Shown in pieces: positions 35,481 to 46,537 of a DNA stretch of 64,000 nt. The notes below the pieces were generated by a model that made no database searches, was not told the origin of the DNA, and saw nothing but the letters and a program-made list of their open reading frames with translations. The stretch is from Cocos nucifera (Eukaryota > Streptophyta > Magnoliopsida > Arecales > Arecaceae). The stretch's first letter is position 1; each line of letters begins with the position of its first letter. Location: NCBI GenBank assembly GCA_006176705.1, contig QRFJ01003336.1, forward strand, positions 133,015-197,014, read 5' to 3'. The translations under genes and the position numbers were made by a program.

Positions 35481-36312
35481 TGTTGGGGATAAATTCTGCT
35501 CCTACCGAAGTCAAGTTCGGTGCCCAGCCTGATGCGGCCAGTAGCCACGGAAGAGCTTCAGCGGATGGGTCTTGGCCGAACTGTTATAGCCGACCGAACT
35601 GCTTAGCGGTCAAGCTCCTTCAGACTTCTAGCAGCCGACCGAACTGCTTAGCAGTCGAGCTTCTTCGGACTCCCAGTGGTCGGGCTTTAGCCGAACTCTT
35701 CAACCTCCGAGCTTCAATCGGACCTCCGCGAGAGCCAAACTCTCTCCGCATCGTTCCAGCCAGGCGCCTACGAGAGCCAAACTTCTCTCAAGCTTTTCCT
35801 TCGACCGAACTCCTCCACAAGTCCAAGCTCCTCTTGACGAACTGTCACCATCAGTCTGCGATAGGCGACGAGATCGGACGACATGACCGCCATAACTAGC
35901 GACACCACTCTCTCCGTAACCAGCCCCATACGGCCCATGACCTACCAGTATGGCTGTCACTATCCACCTGACGATGCCTTCCTTTCCGTACCGAACTCCA
36001 TGCAGCCCCAATAGCTCGCTACCAGATGGTATGGCCATCACCATCAATTAAGCTCTGCCTATAAAGGATCCTCCAGATATGCTAATCTCTCGAATCTCTG
36101 ATCTCTAAGCTCTTCTCTTCTTCTCCAAGCTCCGAAACTCATTTTCGAGCACTCCATTCCTGTTGGCCAGAGCTGACTTGATCATCGAAGGGTCCTATCG
36201 GAGCCACCCCTCCATCGGTTTTGAATGGAATTTTATTTTGCAGGTCTCCAACGGCGATCTCATCGGCCTTCACTCCAGTGGATTCCGACGATGATCAGAT
36301 TCTACGTCAACA
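35481..36312 (+). repeat. Element C 5' LTR
   Basis: 832 bp, TGTTGGGGATAA...GCGTCAACA-type end (here CTACGTCAACA). TATA box TATAAAG at 36,060-36,066. Internal short repeats of CCGAACTGCTTAGC(G/A)GTC occur near 35,590-35,660. Confidence 0.92.
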
Positions 36313-36314
36313 GA

Positions 36315-36333
36315 TTGACGCTAGAGAAAGGGC
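36315..36333 (+). other. Element C primer-binding site
   Basis: TTGACGCTAGAGAAAGGGC, two bases after the LTR. It differs from the element B site (TTGGCACTAGAGGGAGGGC) at four of 19 positions, so the same tRNA primer is likely. Confidence 0.6.
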
Positions 36334-36443
36334 TTGAATCTCTGAGGTTCCCTTATTCTTAAAGGAGTGCTCGATGATGATTTCTCTCTTTCCTCTCCGA
36401 AGATCTCTCTTCTTCCTTACTAGGATTCTTTTTCGAAGAGAAA

Positions 36444-37898
36444 ATGCCTCCCAGGAGAGCTTCGACTCGACGCTCGATGGCCACTGCGGCCCGATCCCAT
36501 TCAGATCCGTCTATTCCTACTTCAGTCCTGATAGCTCAGGTTCCACCTATACCTACAGTGGATGTGAAGCAGTTCGACCTGCTTGTCCGACAGGTCCGTG
36601 GCCTCACGGAGGCAGTGCAGGCCATACAGCAGCCTCCGATGGCGACTCCATCAGAAAACCCACCATCAGAATATTGAAAACCGACCCCAAGAAAGAGTAC
36701 CAGGGCCAACGTACCCATCGCCCTTGAAAAAGAGAAACAAATAGCCGAGGGTCTGTGTTCGAATCATAGTTTTCTTCTGAGGGAGACCTTCTCCATTTGT
36801 AGCCGAAAGCTCCTCAAGATCTGCAATCAAGATGATGCCCTCGATCATAGACTGCGGGAGATGGACCGATGGATTAAAGAGCTCGGCCACGTTGCCCTAG
36901 CTCATCATGCCGACGTCCACGTCGAACCTCTTTTCTCCCTCCAAATTATGCAAGAATTCGTTCCACCGAACTTCGAGCTCCCTCAACTTGAAAGCTACGA
37001 TGGAACTTCTGACCCGATTGATCATCTGGAGGCCTTCCATGCCATGATGCTACTCCACGATGCTTCAAACGCCATACTGTGCCGAGCTTTTCCGTCTACC
37101 TTAAAGGAAGTAGCTAGAAATTGGTACTCGGCACTGAAGCCGAGTACGATCTTCTCTTTTGACCAGATGAGCAGTCAGTTCGTGGCTCATTTCATCAGCA
37201 ACCGACGTCCGCGTCGAGATTCGAATTCTCTGATGAATGTCAAGCAAAAGTAGGGAGAATCCATCCGGGCTTATGTCATCCAATTTAATGCCGCGGCATT
37301 GGAGGTCCGGGACTTGGATCAGTCTGTTGCGATGGCCGCACTCAAGTACGGTCTTCAAAAAAATGACTTGCTGTTCTCCCTGAAAAAAAAGTATCCTAGG
37401 GACTTCGTCGATCTACTTGCTCAGGCCGAGAGATATGCCCGTGCGGAAGAAGCTTTCAAGTTGAAGGACAAAGAAGCCTTAAGAGAGCGGCTGGTAGACG
37501 ATGGAGAGCCGAGCGAAGTCCGACCGTGCTCATGGGCTCCCTTCGAAAGCAGGCGGGTCCGAACTCCTCGAGCTCGCCATCAAGGAAGCTTTGACAAAGG
37601 GGCACGAAGAAGCCCTCCTCTCGAAAGGTTTCGCAACTACGCCCCCCTCAATGCTCCTCGAACTCAGATTCTCATCGAAGTTAAGAACCAGCTGTCAAGA
37701 TCAGAAGGGTTATAGTCTCTTTCAAACAAGCATGATTGAAGCAAATACTACTTTTACCATCGCGACCATGGCCACGACACCGAGGAATACATCCAGCTCC
37801 GAGATGATATTGAGGAGCTCGTCAGAAAGGGGCGGTTGGGTAAATTCCTCCGGCACCAGTCTGAAGCAGAAAAAGATCGGCCCAGGGCGCTGCCATAG
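36444..37898 (+). pseudogene. Element C gag
   Basis: One reading frame of 485 codons from MPPRRASTRR (36,444) to TAG (37,896), with no frameshift and four in-frame stops: TGA 36,675, TAG 37,251, TAG 37,713 and TGA 37,737. It encodes a Tat-type Gag: FELPQLESYDGTSDPIDHL at 36,979-37,035, then WYSALKPSTI, then VRDLDQSVAM, NDLLFSLKKKYPRDF (37,363 on), and a YHRDHGHDTEEY end near 37,760. The blocks line up with the gag of A and B but are clearly diverged. No protease motif follows. Confidence 0.85.
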
Positions 37899-38266
37899 TT
37901 AGAAAAGGCAAGGAGCTTGGCGCTGCCATAGCCAGAGATGGCAAGGAGCTCGGCCACCTCATGGCGTCATCCACATTACCCCCGAGGAGGAGCTTGGTAC
38001 ATCGACGATCCATCTTCTCTCGGTGTCAAAGCTAAGAGAAGCATGCTCCAAATTATGGAGGCCAGCATGAGATAGAGGAGGTCATCCAGTCCGAAGCTTA
38101 TCGTTCGAAGAAATGCAGAGGAACAACGCTACCATGATCCTGAAACACAGAATTTGGAGATGCGCTGTCAGTAACTTCCTTTCAATAAAATTTTTTTCTT
38201 TCAATAATATTATTTTTGGATGCAAAAACTATGCGATGATAGGGAAGAAGCAGTCAATAATTACCG

Positions 38267-40480
38267 CGTTAGAAATAGGAGGAGAACCTCATCCTAACGC
38301 GAGCAATAACCTCGGCTAGAGATAAGATCTCTCTCAAGCAAAGGCCTTATTCACAAAGGACGAGATGGGGGGAGAGGCCCTGACAATGGCCCTTACGTGC
38401 CTCCATAGCCCATTAGGAATAGGAGGAGAATCTCGTCCTAACGCGAGCAACAATCTCAGCTAGAGATAAGATCTCTCTCAAGTGAAGACCTCATTCACAA
38501 AGAATGAGATGGGGGGAGAGGCTCTGACAACGGCCCTTACATGCCCCCATAGTCCATTAGGAACAGGAGGAGAACCTCGTCCTAATGCGAGTAACAACCT
38601 CGACTAGAGATAAGATTTCTTCCGAGCGACCGAGTCAACCTCGGCTAGAAATAAGATCTCTCTCGAGCGATCATGGACAACCTCGGCCAGAGATAAGATC
38701 TCTCTCGAGCGACTGAGTCAACCTCGGCTAGAGATAAGATCTCTCTCGAGCGACTGTTGACAACCTCGACTAAAGATAAGATCTCTCCCGAGCGACCATG
38801 GACAACCTTGGCTAGAGATAAGATCTCTTCCGAGCGACCGAGTCAACCTCGGCTAGAGATAAGATCTCTCCGAGCGACCGTTGACAACCTCGGCTAGAGA
38901 TAAGATCTCTTTTCGAACGATCATGGATAACCTCGATCAGAGATAAGATCTCTCCCAAGCGATCGAGTCAACTTCGGCTAGAGATAAGATCTCTCTCAAG
39001 CGACCATGGACAACCTCGACCAGAGATAAGATCTCTTCCGAGCGACCAAATCAACCTCGACTAGAGATAAGATCTCTCCCGAGCGATCGTTGACAACCTT
39101 GGCTAGAGATAAGATCTCTTTCGAGCGACCGTGGACAACCTCGATCAGAGATAAGATCTCTTCCGAGTGAAGGCCTCATTCACAAAGGATGAGATGGAGG
39201 GAGAGGCCCTGATAGCGGCCGTTATGTGTCCCCATAGCCTATTAGGAATAGGAGGAGAATCTCGTCCTAACGCGAGCAACAACCTCAGCTAGAGATAAGA
39301 TCTCTTCCGAGCGATCATTAACAACCTTAGTCAGAGATAAGATCTCTTCCGAGCGACCGAGTCAACCTCGGCTAGAGATAAGATCTCTTTCGAGCGATCG
39401 TTAAAAACCTCGGCTAGAGATAAGATCTCTTCCGAGCGACCATGGACAACCTCGGTCAGAGATAAGATCTCTTTCAAGCGATCGAGTCAACCTCGACTAG
39501 AGATAAGATCTCTCCCGAGCGACCGTGGATAACCTCGGCCAGGGATAAGATCTCTCCCGAGCGACCGAGTCAACCTCGACTAGAGATAAGATCTCTCCTG
39601 AGCGACCGTTGACAACCTCGACTAGAGATAAGATCTCTTTCGAGCGATCGAGTCAACCTCGACTAGAGATAAGATCTCTTTCGAGCGACCGTTGACAACC
39701 TCGGCTAGAGTTAAGATCTCTTCCGAGCGACTGTGGACAATCTCGGCCAAAGATAAGATCTCTCCCGAGCGATCAAGTCAACCTCGATTAGAGATAAGAT
39801 CTCTCTCGAGCGATCGTTGACAACCTCGGCTAGAGATAAGATCTCTCTCGAGCAAAGGCCTCATTCACAAAGGACGAGATGGGGGGAGAGGCTCTGACAG
39901 CGGCCCTTATGTGCCCCCACAGCTCGTTAGGAATAGGAGGAGAACCTCATCCTAACGCGAGCAACAACTTCGGCTAGAGATAAGATCTCTCTCGAACAAT
40001 CGTTAACAATCTCGGCCAGAGATAAGATCTCTCCTGAGCGACCGAGTCAACCTCAACTAGAGATAAGATCTCTTTCGAGCGACGTTAACAACCTCAGCTA
40101 GAGATAAGATCTCTTCCGAGCGATCGTGTCAACCTCGGTTGGAGAGCTTCAACTTCGACCTCGGCTAGAGATAGGATCTCTCTCGAGCGACCGTGTCAAC
40201 TTCGACTGGAGAGCTTCAACTTCGACCTCGACTAAAGATAGGATCTCTTCCGAGCGGTCGTGTCAACCTCGGCCAGAGATAAGATCGGAGACAACCTCAT
40301 CCTGAGATCAGATCTCTTCCGAGCGCCCGTATTAATCTCGGTTGCTAGAGACAATATCACCTCGAGGAGCTCAACCTCCGACCTCGATCGCAGTGGATGA
40401 GGCCTACCTCAACCTCGATCGGAGATGAGATCTTCCCCAGGCTTCAACTTTGACATCAACTTTAGCGAAAGATGAGATCT
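38267..40480. repeat. 41/42-bp tandem array with inserted ~120-bp modules in element C
   Basis: About 40 units. The core is CAACCTCGGCTAGAGATAAG followed by ATCTCT(C/T)(C/T)CGAGCGACC. Units alternate between a 41-bp form (ending GAGT) and a 42-bp form (ending GTTGA or TGGA), making an ~83-bp higher-order unit. Each holds the dyad AGAGAT-AAG-ATCTCT. Longer modules beginning AAGGCCTCATTCACAAAGG occur at about 38,336, 38,480, 39,168 and 39,852; a half module opens the array. The last ~400 bp (40,100-40,480) are more degenerate. Confidence 0.9.
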
Positions 40481-40571
40481 CCTTCGAGCTCCGACCTGAA
40501 CCAACATAGAGATCAGAAGAGAACTTCGGTAGTCGCCTTTTCTACACTTCCTTCTTTCAAGTTTTGAACTC

Positions 40572-40584
40572 AGAAGTGGGGGGG
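40572..40584 (+). other. Element C polypurine tract
   Basis: AGAAGTGGGGGGG four bases before the 3' LTR start, in the expected position. Confidence 0.8.
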
Positions 40585-40588
40585 CTAT

Positions 40589-41420
40589 TGTTGGGGATAA
40601 ATTCTGCTCCTACCGAAGTCAAGTTCGGTGCCCAATCTGATGCAGCCAATAGCCATGGAAGAGCTTCAACGAACGGATCTTGGTCGAACTATTACAGCCG
40701 GTCGAACTGCTTAGCGGTCGAGCTCCTTTGGACTCCTAGCAGCCGATCGAACTGCTTAGCAGCCGAGCTCCTTCGGACTTCCAACGGTCGAGCTTTAACC
40801 GAACTTCTCAACCATCAAGCTTCAGTCGAACCCCTACGAGAGTCGAACTCTTTCCGCATCGTTCCAACCAGGCGCCTACGGGAGCCGAACTTCTCCCGAG
40901 CTTCCCCTTCGGCCAAACTCCTCCATAAGTCCAAGCTCCTCTGGATGAACTGTCGCCATCAGTCTACGACAAGCGACTAGATCGGACGACATGGCTGCCA
41001 CAACTAGCGACACCACTCTCTCCGTAACCAGCCCCATGCGGCCCATGACCTACCAGTATGGCTGTCACTATCCACCTAACGATGCCTTCCTCTCCGTATC
41101 GAACTCCATGCGGCCCCAATAGCTCGCTATCAGATGGTATGGTCGTCACCATCAATTAAGCTCCACCTATAAAGGACCCTCTAGATACGCTAATCTCTCG
41201 AATCTCTGATCTCTAAGCTCTTCTTTTCTTCTCCAAGCTTCGAAACTCATTTTCGAGCACTCCATTCTTATTGGCCAGAGCTGACTTGATCGTCGGAGGG
41301 TCCTGTCGGAGCCACCCCCCCATCGGCTTTGGACAGAACTTTGTTTTATAGGTCTTCGAGGGCGACCTCATCGACCTCCACTCCAGCGGATTCCAGCAAC
41401 GACCAGATTCTGCGTCAACA
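40589..41420 (+). repeat. Element C 3' LTR
   Basis: 832 bp, identical in length to the 5' LTR, TGTTGGGG...GCGTCAACA, TATA at about 41,168. It ends directly against the GTGAA duplication and the resumed aORF of element B. Confidence 0.92.
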
Positions 41421-42523
41421 GTGAAGAAGAGGAAGACCAGCACGATCGTGGCCCCCAAACATGCTCGGACCGTGGTTATCCTGGTGCAGCCCATGGTAGG
41501 GGTTCCTCGAGAGCGGCCAATGCCTCGAGAAGGAGAAGGCATCGGTGAAGGCTGTGATGCCGCTTCGATCCACAGCTCCAGGAGAGTCCATCGCCTGACC
41601 TTCTGCATCCTCTTCCAAAAGAAGCTCGGGTGGGCTAAAGATCTCCATTCGGATGTCCAACCATGGACCCGATGTTCCAAGGAGTGTCTCTTTGGTAGAA
41701 GTTTCCTCGGATACCGAAGATAAAAGGAAGGGCCTCGACGACTATCGAATCGCCCGTTCATTGCTGAAGTCAGTCATCTTACCGACCGACGTCCAAACCT
41801 TCAAGGAGGCCGAAGGTGCCTTTCGCATCCAGGACTCCTATAATTTTCTTCTTCGGATACATGTTAGCCTTTTTACCAACCTTCATCTTAGGTCTTTGAT
41901 TCACTCCTCGGCTCAGCTTCTTTTTCTTTTTTCTCTTCTCTCTTTTTTTTTAGCTCATCCATCATGTGGACCATTTTGCCGAGGTAATTAGAGAGGTTCG
42001 GTGCCTCTCTAAGAAAGCTGAGGAGAAAGCCACCCATGCCAATCGAAGGATGGATGATGCTCAGTTGTCTCGATGAAGGTCGAGGATGAGACCAGGTCCC
42101 TCAAGAAGAGGGTGAAGTAGCTGGAGTTTGAGCTGACCAAGGCTGAAGCTCGGGTGCTGGAAGAGAGAGAGGTCGAAAAGGCACGAGTGGAGGCCGCCAG
42201 GATAGAGGCGGTCGAGGCCTTCCGCACCTCGAAAGAATTTCACAACATCAAGGTGGATTTCGCATCGCTCTCCTACCTGTAAGGGGGCATAGATCTGAAA
42301 GAGAAGGTTCGGAGGATCTTCCCCGACCTAAACTGGGACTTCTTGGAGTCGGATGAGGAGGAAGTCGAGGAAGCTGAGGATTGGGAGATCCAGATGGAAG
42401 ATGTCTTCAGCCCCATGCAACGACTTGGCTGTTGAGGATGCAGCATCGGTACCGCCCCCAGCTGTTATCACCCTGTTGGACCAAATGGAGGTCAACGAAT
42501 CTAAAGCTCTGGATGGAGCTTAA
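41421..42523 (+). pseudogene. Element B aORF, second part (coiled-coil tail)
   Basis: Continues the exon cut at 35,480 (KKRKTSTIVAPKHARTV). It goes on through VPRERPMPREGEGIGEGCDAA, a conserved DTEDKRKG...YRIARSLLKS block (about 41,710-41,775) and AEGAFRIQDSYNFLLRI, then a candidate intron 41,863-41,953. The tail is charged and helical (42,000-42,300) and acidic near the end, with TAA at 42,521. In-frame stops occur at about 42,075 and 42,118. The tail resembles the coiled-coil end of antisense ORFs in Tat elements. Function unknown. Confidence 0.65.
41863..41953 (+). other. Candidate intron 2 of the element B aORF
   Basis: 91 bp, donor GTTAGC (weak), acceptor after a strong pyrimidine run (TTTCTCTTCTCTC then T8 and AG). 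Joining CGGATACAT to CTCATCCATCATG keeps the frame. In element A the same acceptor reads TTTTTATTTC, so the AG is lost there. Confidence 0.45.
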
Positions 42524-42774
42524 TGTACCATTTTGATTGGGCATGTTCGATCTCTCTTTCATTTTCCCTTTTTTTTTTTTTAGGTTGGTCCATTTTGTTT
42601 GCCCCTGGTCTTTGTTGAGGTATTTTTGTATAGGCCGACCATCACTTGTAAACACTAAACTTTAATACAAAGCCTTCTTTTGCTTAAGTTGTTGAGTTCG
42701 TATGTTCTTCATCAGATTTTTCTTTTTCGAGACGTAGGTTAGCATAAACCTTTGAAGGCGTGACTGAGAAGTGA

Positions 42775-44090
42775 TGGGTGATTCATGCCGATGCATTACG
42801 ATCCTCGGCCAAGTCAAGGAGCGTGTTTTCACGAACTTCATGAGTTACGTTTCGCTCCTCGGCCATGGCCGAGGGGCGCGTGTTGGCGGGCTCTAATGGA
42901 GATGCATTCCGCTCCTCAGCCATTGCCGAGGAGTGCGCATTGGAAAAATTTGATGGAGATGCGTTTCGCTCCTCGACCGTGGTCGAGGAGCGCGCGTTGG
43001 CAAAATTTGATGGAGACACATTTCGCTCCTCGATCGTGGTCGAGGAGCGAACGTTGGCAAAATCTGACGGAGATGCATTCCACTCCTTGATTGTGGTCGA
43101 GGAGCATGCATTGGCGATATCCGATGGAGACGCATTTTGCTCCTCAACCGTGGCCTAGGAGCGCGTGTTGGCAAAATCTGGCAGAGATGCATTCTGCTCC
43201 TCGACCGTGGTCGAGGAGCATACGTTGGCAAAATCCGATGGAGATGCATTCTGCTCCTCGATCGTGGTCGAGGTGCGTGTATTGGCGATATCCGATAGAG
43301 ATGCATTCTGCTCCTAGATCATGGTCGAGGATCGTGCGTTGGCGAAATCTGATGGAGATGCGTTCCACTTCTCAATCGTGGTCGAAGAGCGCGTGTTGGT
43401 AAAATCTGGCAGAGATGCATTTCGCTCTTCGATCGTGGCTGAGGAGCGCATGTTGGCAAAATCAGATGGAGACGCGTTCTGCTCCTTGATCGTGGCTGAA
43501 GAGCATGCATTGATGATATCCGATGGAGATGCATTCCGCTCCTCAGTCGTGGTCGAGGAGCACGCATTGGCGAAATTCGATGGAGATGCATTTTGTTCCT
43601 CGATCGTGGTTGAGTGCATATTGGCGATATCTAATGAAGACGCGTTCCGCTCCTCAGTCATGATCGAGGAGCACACGTTGATGAAATCTAGCGGAGATGC
43701 GTTCCGCTCCTCGACCGTGGCCAAGGAGCGCACGTTGGTGAAATTCGATGGAGACACGTTCTGCTCCTCGATCATGGCTGAGGAGTGTGCATTGGCGATA
43801 ATCGATGGAGACGCATTCCACTCCTCGATCGTGGTCGAGGAGCACGTGTTGGCAAAATCTGGCGAAGATGCGTTACACTTCTCGGTCGTCGCCGAGGAGC
43901 ATGCATTGGCAAAATTTGTTGGAGATGCGTTTCGCTCCTCGGTCATGGTCGAGAAGCACACATTGGCGACATCCGATGGAGATGTGTTCTGCTCCTTGAT
44001 CATGGTCGAGGAGCACGCATTGGCAACATCCAACGGAGGTGCGTTCCGCTCCTCGACCATGGTCGAGGAGCGCGCATTGGCGAAAATAAA
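42775..44090. repeat. 57-bp tandem repeat array in element B
   Basis: About 23 units of the same 57-bp repeat as in element A, each with an 11-bp-arm dyad (GCTCCTCGACC / GGTCGAGGAGC). It produces long open frames on both strands (for example 271 codons on plus at 43,321-44,136, 248 on minus at 43,314-44,060) that are pure 19-residue repeats. It lies between integrase and aORF. Copy number differs from A (about 23 against 18). Confidence 0.92.
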
Positions 44091-44149
44091 ACCCGCGAGA
44101 AGTTATTATTCATTATCGAATAAAAATTCAAGATGAAAATTATATTCTA

Positions 44150-45430
44150 AGGATAATATCTCTGAAGATTGTCGGCGTTCCAGATTCTTGGGATCAGAGT
44201 TCTATCCAGTCGATAGAGACGATAAATTTTTGGTCGGACTACTTCAACCACGTGATAAAGACCTTCTCAGTTCGGTGACAACTTTGATCATTTGGATGGA
44301 TGAAAAATCTCAGCTCGACGAAAAACTAATTATCCTGTCAGAAAATATTTGCTCTTTACTCGAGAATTATAGTATCAGACAACCCTTTATTGATAGTTGG
44401 CCATCCAAACTCAAGCTCATTCTCGGATTTCTTCTAGCAGATCTAGATTTGCCCTCATCCCGAAGGAATTGTTATCTTCATCAAACTCCTCTACTTGGAG
44501 CGTGGGTAACCCCATCTCTACGAATATCACAGCCTCCGTACCGAAAGCCAACATGAAAGGTGTCTCTCTAGTTGGGATACGTTGCATCGTACGATACGCC
44601 CAAAGGATATTGTACAACTCTTCGACCCTCGATCCTTTTGCCTGACTTATGCGATCTTTCAACCCCTGCAATAATGTCCTATTTGTCACCTCGACCTTGC
44701 CATTAGTCTATGGATGATCTACCGATGTCAATCTATGAGAAATTTCGTAGTCATTATAGAATCCTGTACACCTCGGATTATTGAATTATCATCCATTATC
44801 GGTTATGATAGCATGGAATAAACCATATCGATATATAATAGACTTTCAGATAAAATTCTGAACTCTGGCTTCGGTAATCATAGCCACTGCCTCTGCTTCT
44901 ATCTATTTAGTAAAATTGTCAATCATGACGATCAAAAATTTCTTCTGTGCCACAGCGATGAAAAATGGTCCGAGGATATCCATTTCTCATTGAGCAAAGG
45001 GCCAAGAGATCATGATCGGAGCCCATGGGGTTGATGGTCGGTGCTGAATGTTTGAGGTCCTTTGGCATTGGTCAAATTTGCTCACCAGTTCGACCGCATC
45101 TCTTTGCATGGTTGGCCAAAAATATTTCTGCCAAAATATTTTGTGGGACAGAGCCTTGCCCCCTAGATGATTACTGTAGATTTCTTCATGAACTTTCTGC
45201 AGAACATAGTTGGCTTCCGAAGGATGGAGGCATTTGAGCAGAAGTAGGATGAAGGACCTCTTATACAATTTTTCTTCGTAAATGATGTATTGTAGAGCGA
45301 GGTGTCTGAATCTTTTTGCCTCGTCTCGGTCCGTAGGCAAAATTTCATCTCACAAATAATGGAGAATATGATCTATCCAACTCGATTCTGGATCAGCTTG
45401 CATTATTGGGACCTCCTTAATACTCGGCTT
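44150..45430 (-). pseudogene. Element B integrase
   Basis: The N-terminal zinc-binding part is at 44,987-45,340 (LHPSEANYVLQKVHEEIYSN, HLGGKAL, then CQRTSN with preceding Cys changes), followed by the core with WDILGPF-like sequence. The C-terminal part is at 44,417-44,689 (SQAKGSRVEELYNILWAYR, TPFMLAFGTEAV). Unlike element A it keeps the ~340 bp of the zinc finger and first catalytic region, but in-frame stops remain in the core (44,690-44,986). Confidence 0.8.
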
Positions 45431-45445
45431 CTTAAGGACTTCCAT

Positions 45446-46477
45446 TTATGAGCTTCTTTTTAGGTCGGTCGCTCCATGGATTGCTAGTTTAGAAAGGAGG
45501 TCAACTAGCATATTCTCCGCTCTTGGTATCTGTTGAACATCCATCGCTAAAAAGCTAGAAGCCAAGTCTCTGATCTTCTGCAGATACTTTACCATATTCA
45601 GCTTTTGGACTTCATATTCTTTCTGAACCTGACCAATCACCAACTGCGAATCACTATATACTCTGAGATGCCGAACTCCCATTTCTTTCACTATTCTAAG
45701 TCCCGTTACCAATGCCTCATACTCGACTTCATTATTGAAAGCCAAAAAATCGAAGCGTAGAGCATATTTCGCAACTACTCCTTCTAGGCTGGTTAAGATC
45801 AGGTAGGCTTCAGAGCCCATGGTATTCGAAGATCCATCAACATGCAGGATCCAACATTCATTGGTTGAAGAGGTTTCAGTGTGATTAGATTCCTCATCTA
45901 AAATTGTACATTCCAGAATGAAATTTACCAATGCCTGAGCTTTAATGGATGACCTCGACAAATATTTGATATCAAATTCACCTAGCTCAATAGCCCATTT
46001 AGCCAGCCATCCGAAAGTATTTGATCGGTACAATACTGATCTAATGGGTTGGTCTATAAGGACTGCGATGGTGTGCGCTTGAAAATATGGGCATAATTTT
46101 TTTGCAGATATCAAGAAAGCATAAATGATCTTTTTCAATCTCGTATATCTGATCTCAGCATCGTGAAGTCCCCAACTCACGTAATAGATCGGCTTCTGCA
46201 CCTTGGCCTCCTGTCGGACCAGAATAGAACTAATTATCAAAGAAGAAATAGGCAGATACAAGTACAATACCTCCTTAGGCTCTTGCTTACTTAACAGAGG
46301 GGGAGAGTCGAGGTATTTTTTTAGCTCGTCGAAGGTTGTCTGACACTCATCCATCCATTGAAAGTCCTTCGATTGCTTAAGGGCTTTAAAAAATGGAAGG
46401 CTCTTTTTCACCGATCTTGATAGGAATCTATTTAAGGCTGCGATCCTTCTTGTAAGTCGTTGCACCTCTTTGATCAT
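45446..46477 (-). pseudogene. Element B RNase H plus second RNase H (long open frame)
   Basis: 343 uninterrupted codons, the best preserved part of the element. In order: RT connection region (FDELKKYLDSPPLLSK), RNase H 1 (PIYYVSWGLHDAEIRYTRLKK, then PYFQAH), linker KWAIELGEFDIKYLSR, then RNase H 2 with VDGSSNTMGS, EVEYEALVTGLR, VYSDSQLV and VDLLSKLA. All four acidic positions of the second domain seem present. The domain pair degrades the RNA template during reverse transcription. Confidence 0.85.
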
Positions 46478-46537
46478 TTTCGGAGGCTTTATCTCTTGAA
46501 GAGCTTGAATCTTCTTTGGATTGATCTCAATTTTACA

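Larger units (their letters stand above)
35481..41420 (+). mobile_element. Element C: gag-only non-autonomous LTR retrotransposon
   Basis: 5,940 bp, plus strand, inserted into the element B aORF. The LTRs are exactly 832 bp each (about 41 differences in the first ~300 bp). The target duplication is ATGAA/GTGAA (35,476-35,480 and 41,421-41,425, one mismatch). Inside are a primer site like that of A/B, a single gag frame and a large tandem array, with no protease, RT, RNase H or integrase. It resembles TR-GAG-type elements and the maize zeon/cinful partnership (from memory), in which a gag-only element uses enzymes from a full relative. Confidence 0.9.

Noticed and set aside
38267..40480. Regularly spaced direct repeats that could suggest a CRISPR array
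   Set aside because: The units are directly adjacent 41/42-bp repeats without unique spacers, inside a plant retrotransposon.
43314..44136. Long overlapping ORFs on both strands (271 and 248 codons), and similar ones at 26,226-27,207 and 42,785-43,402
   Set aside because: They are translations of the 57-bp (19-codon) tandem repeat; openness in many frames follows from the unit length, not from coding.
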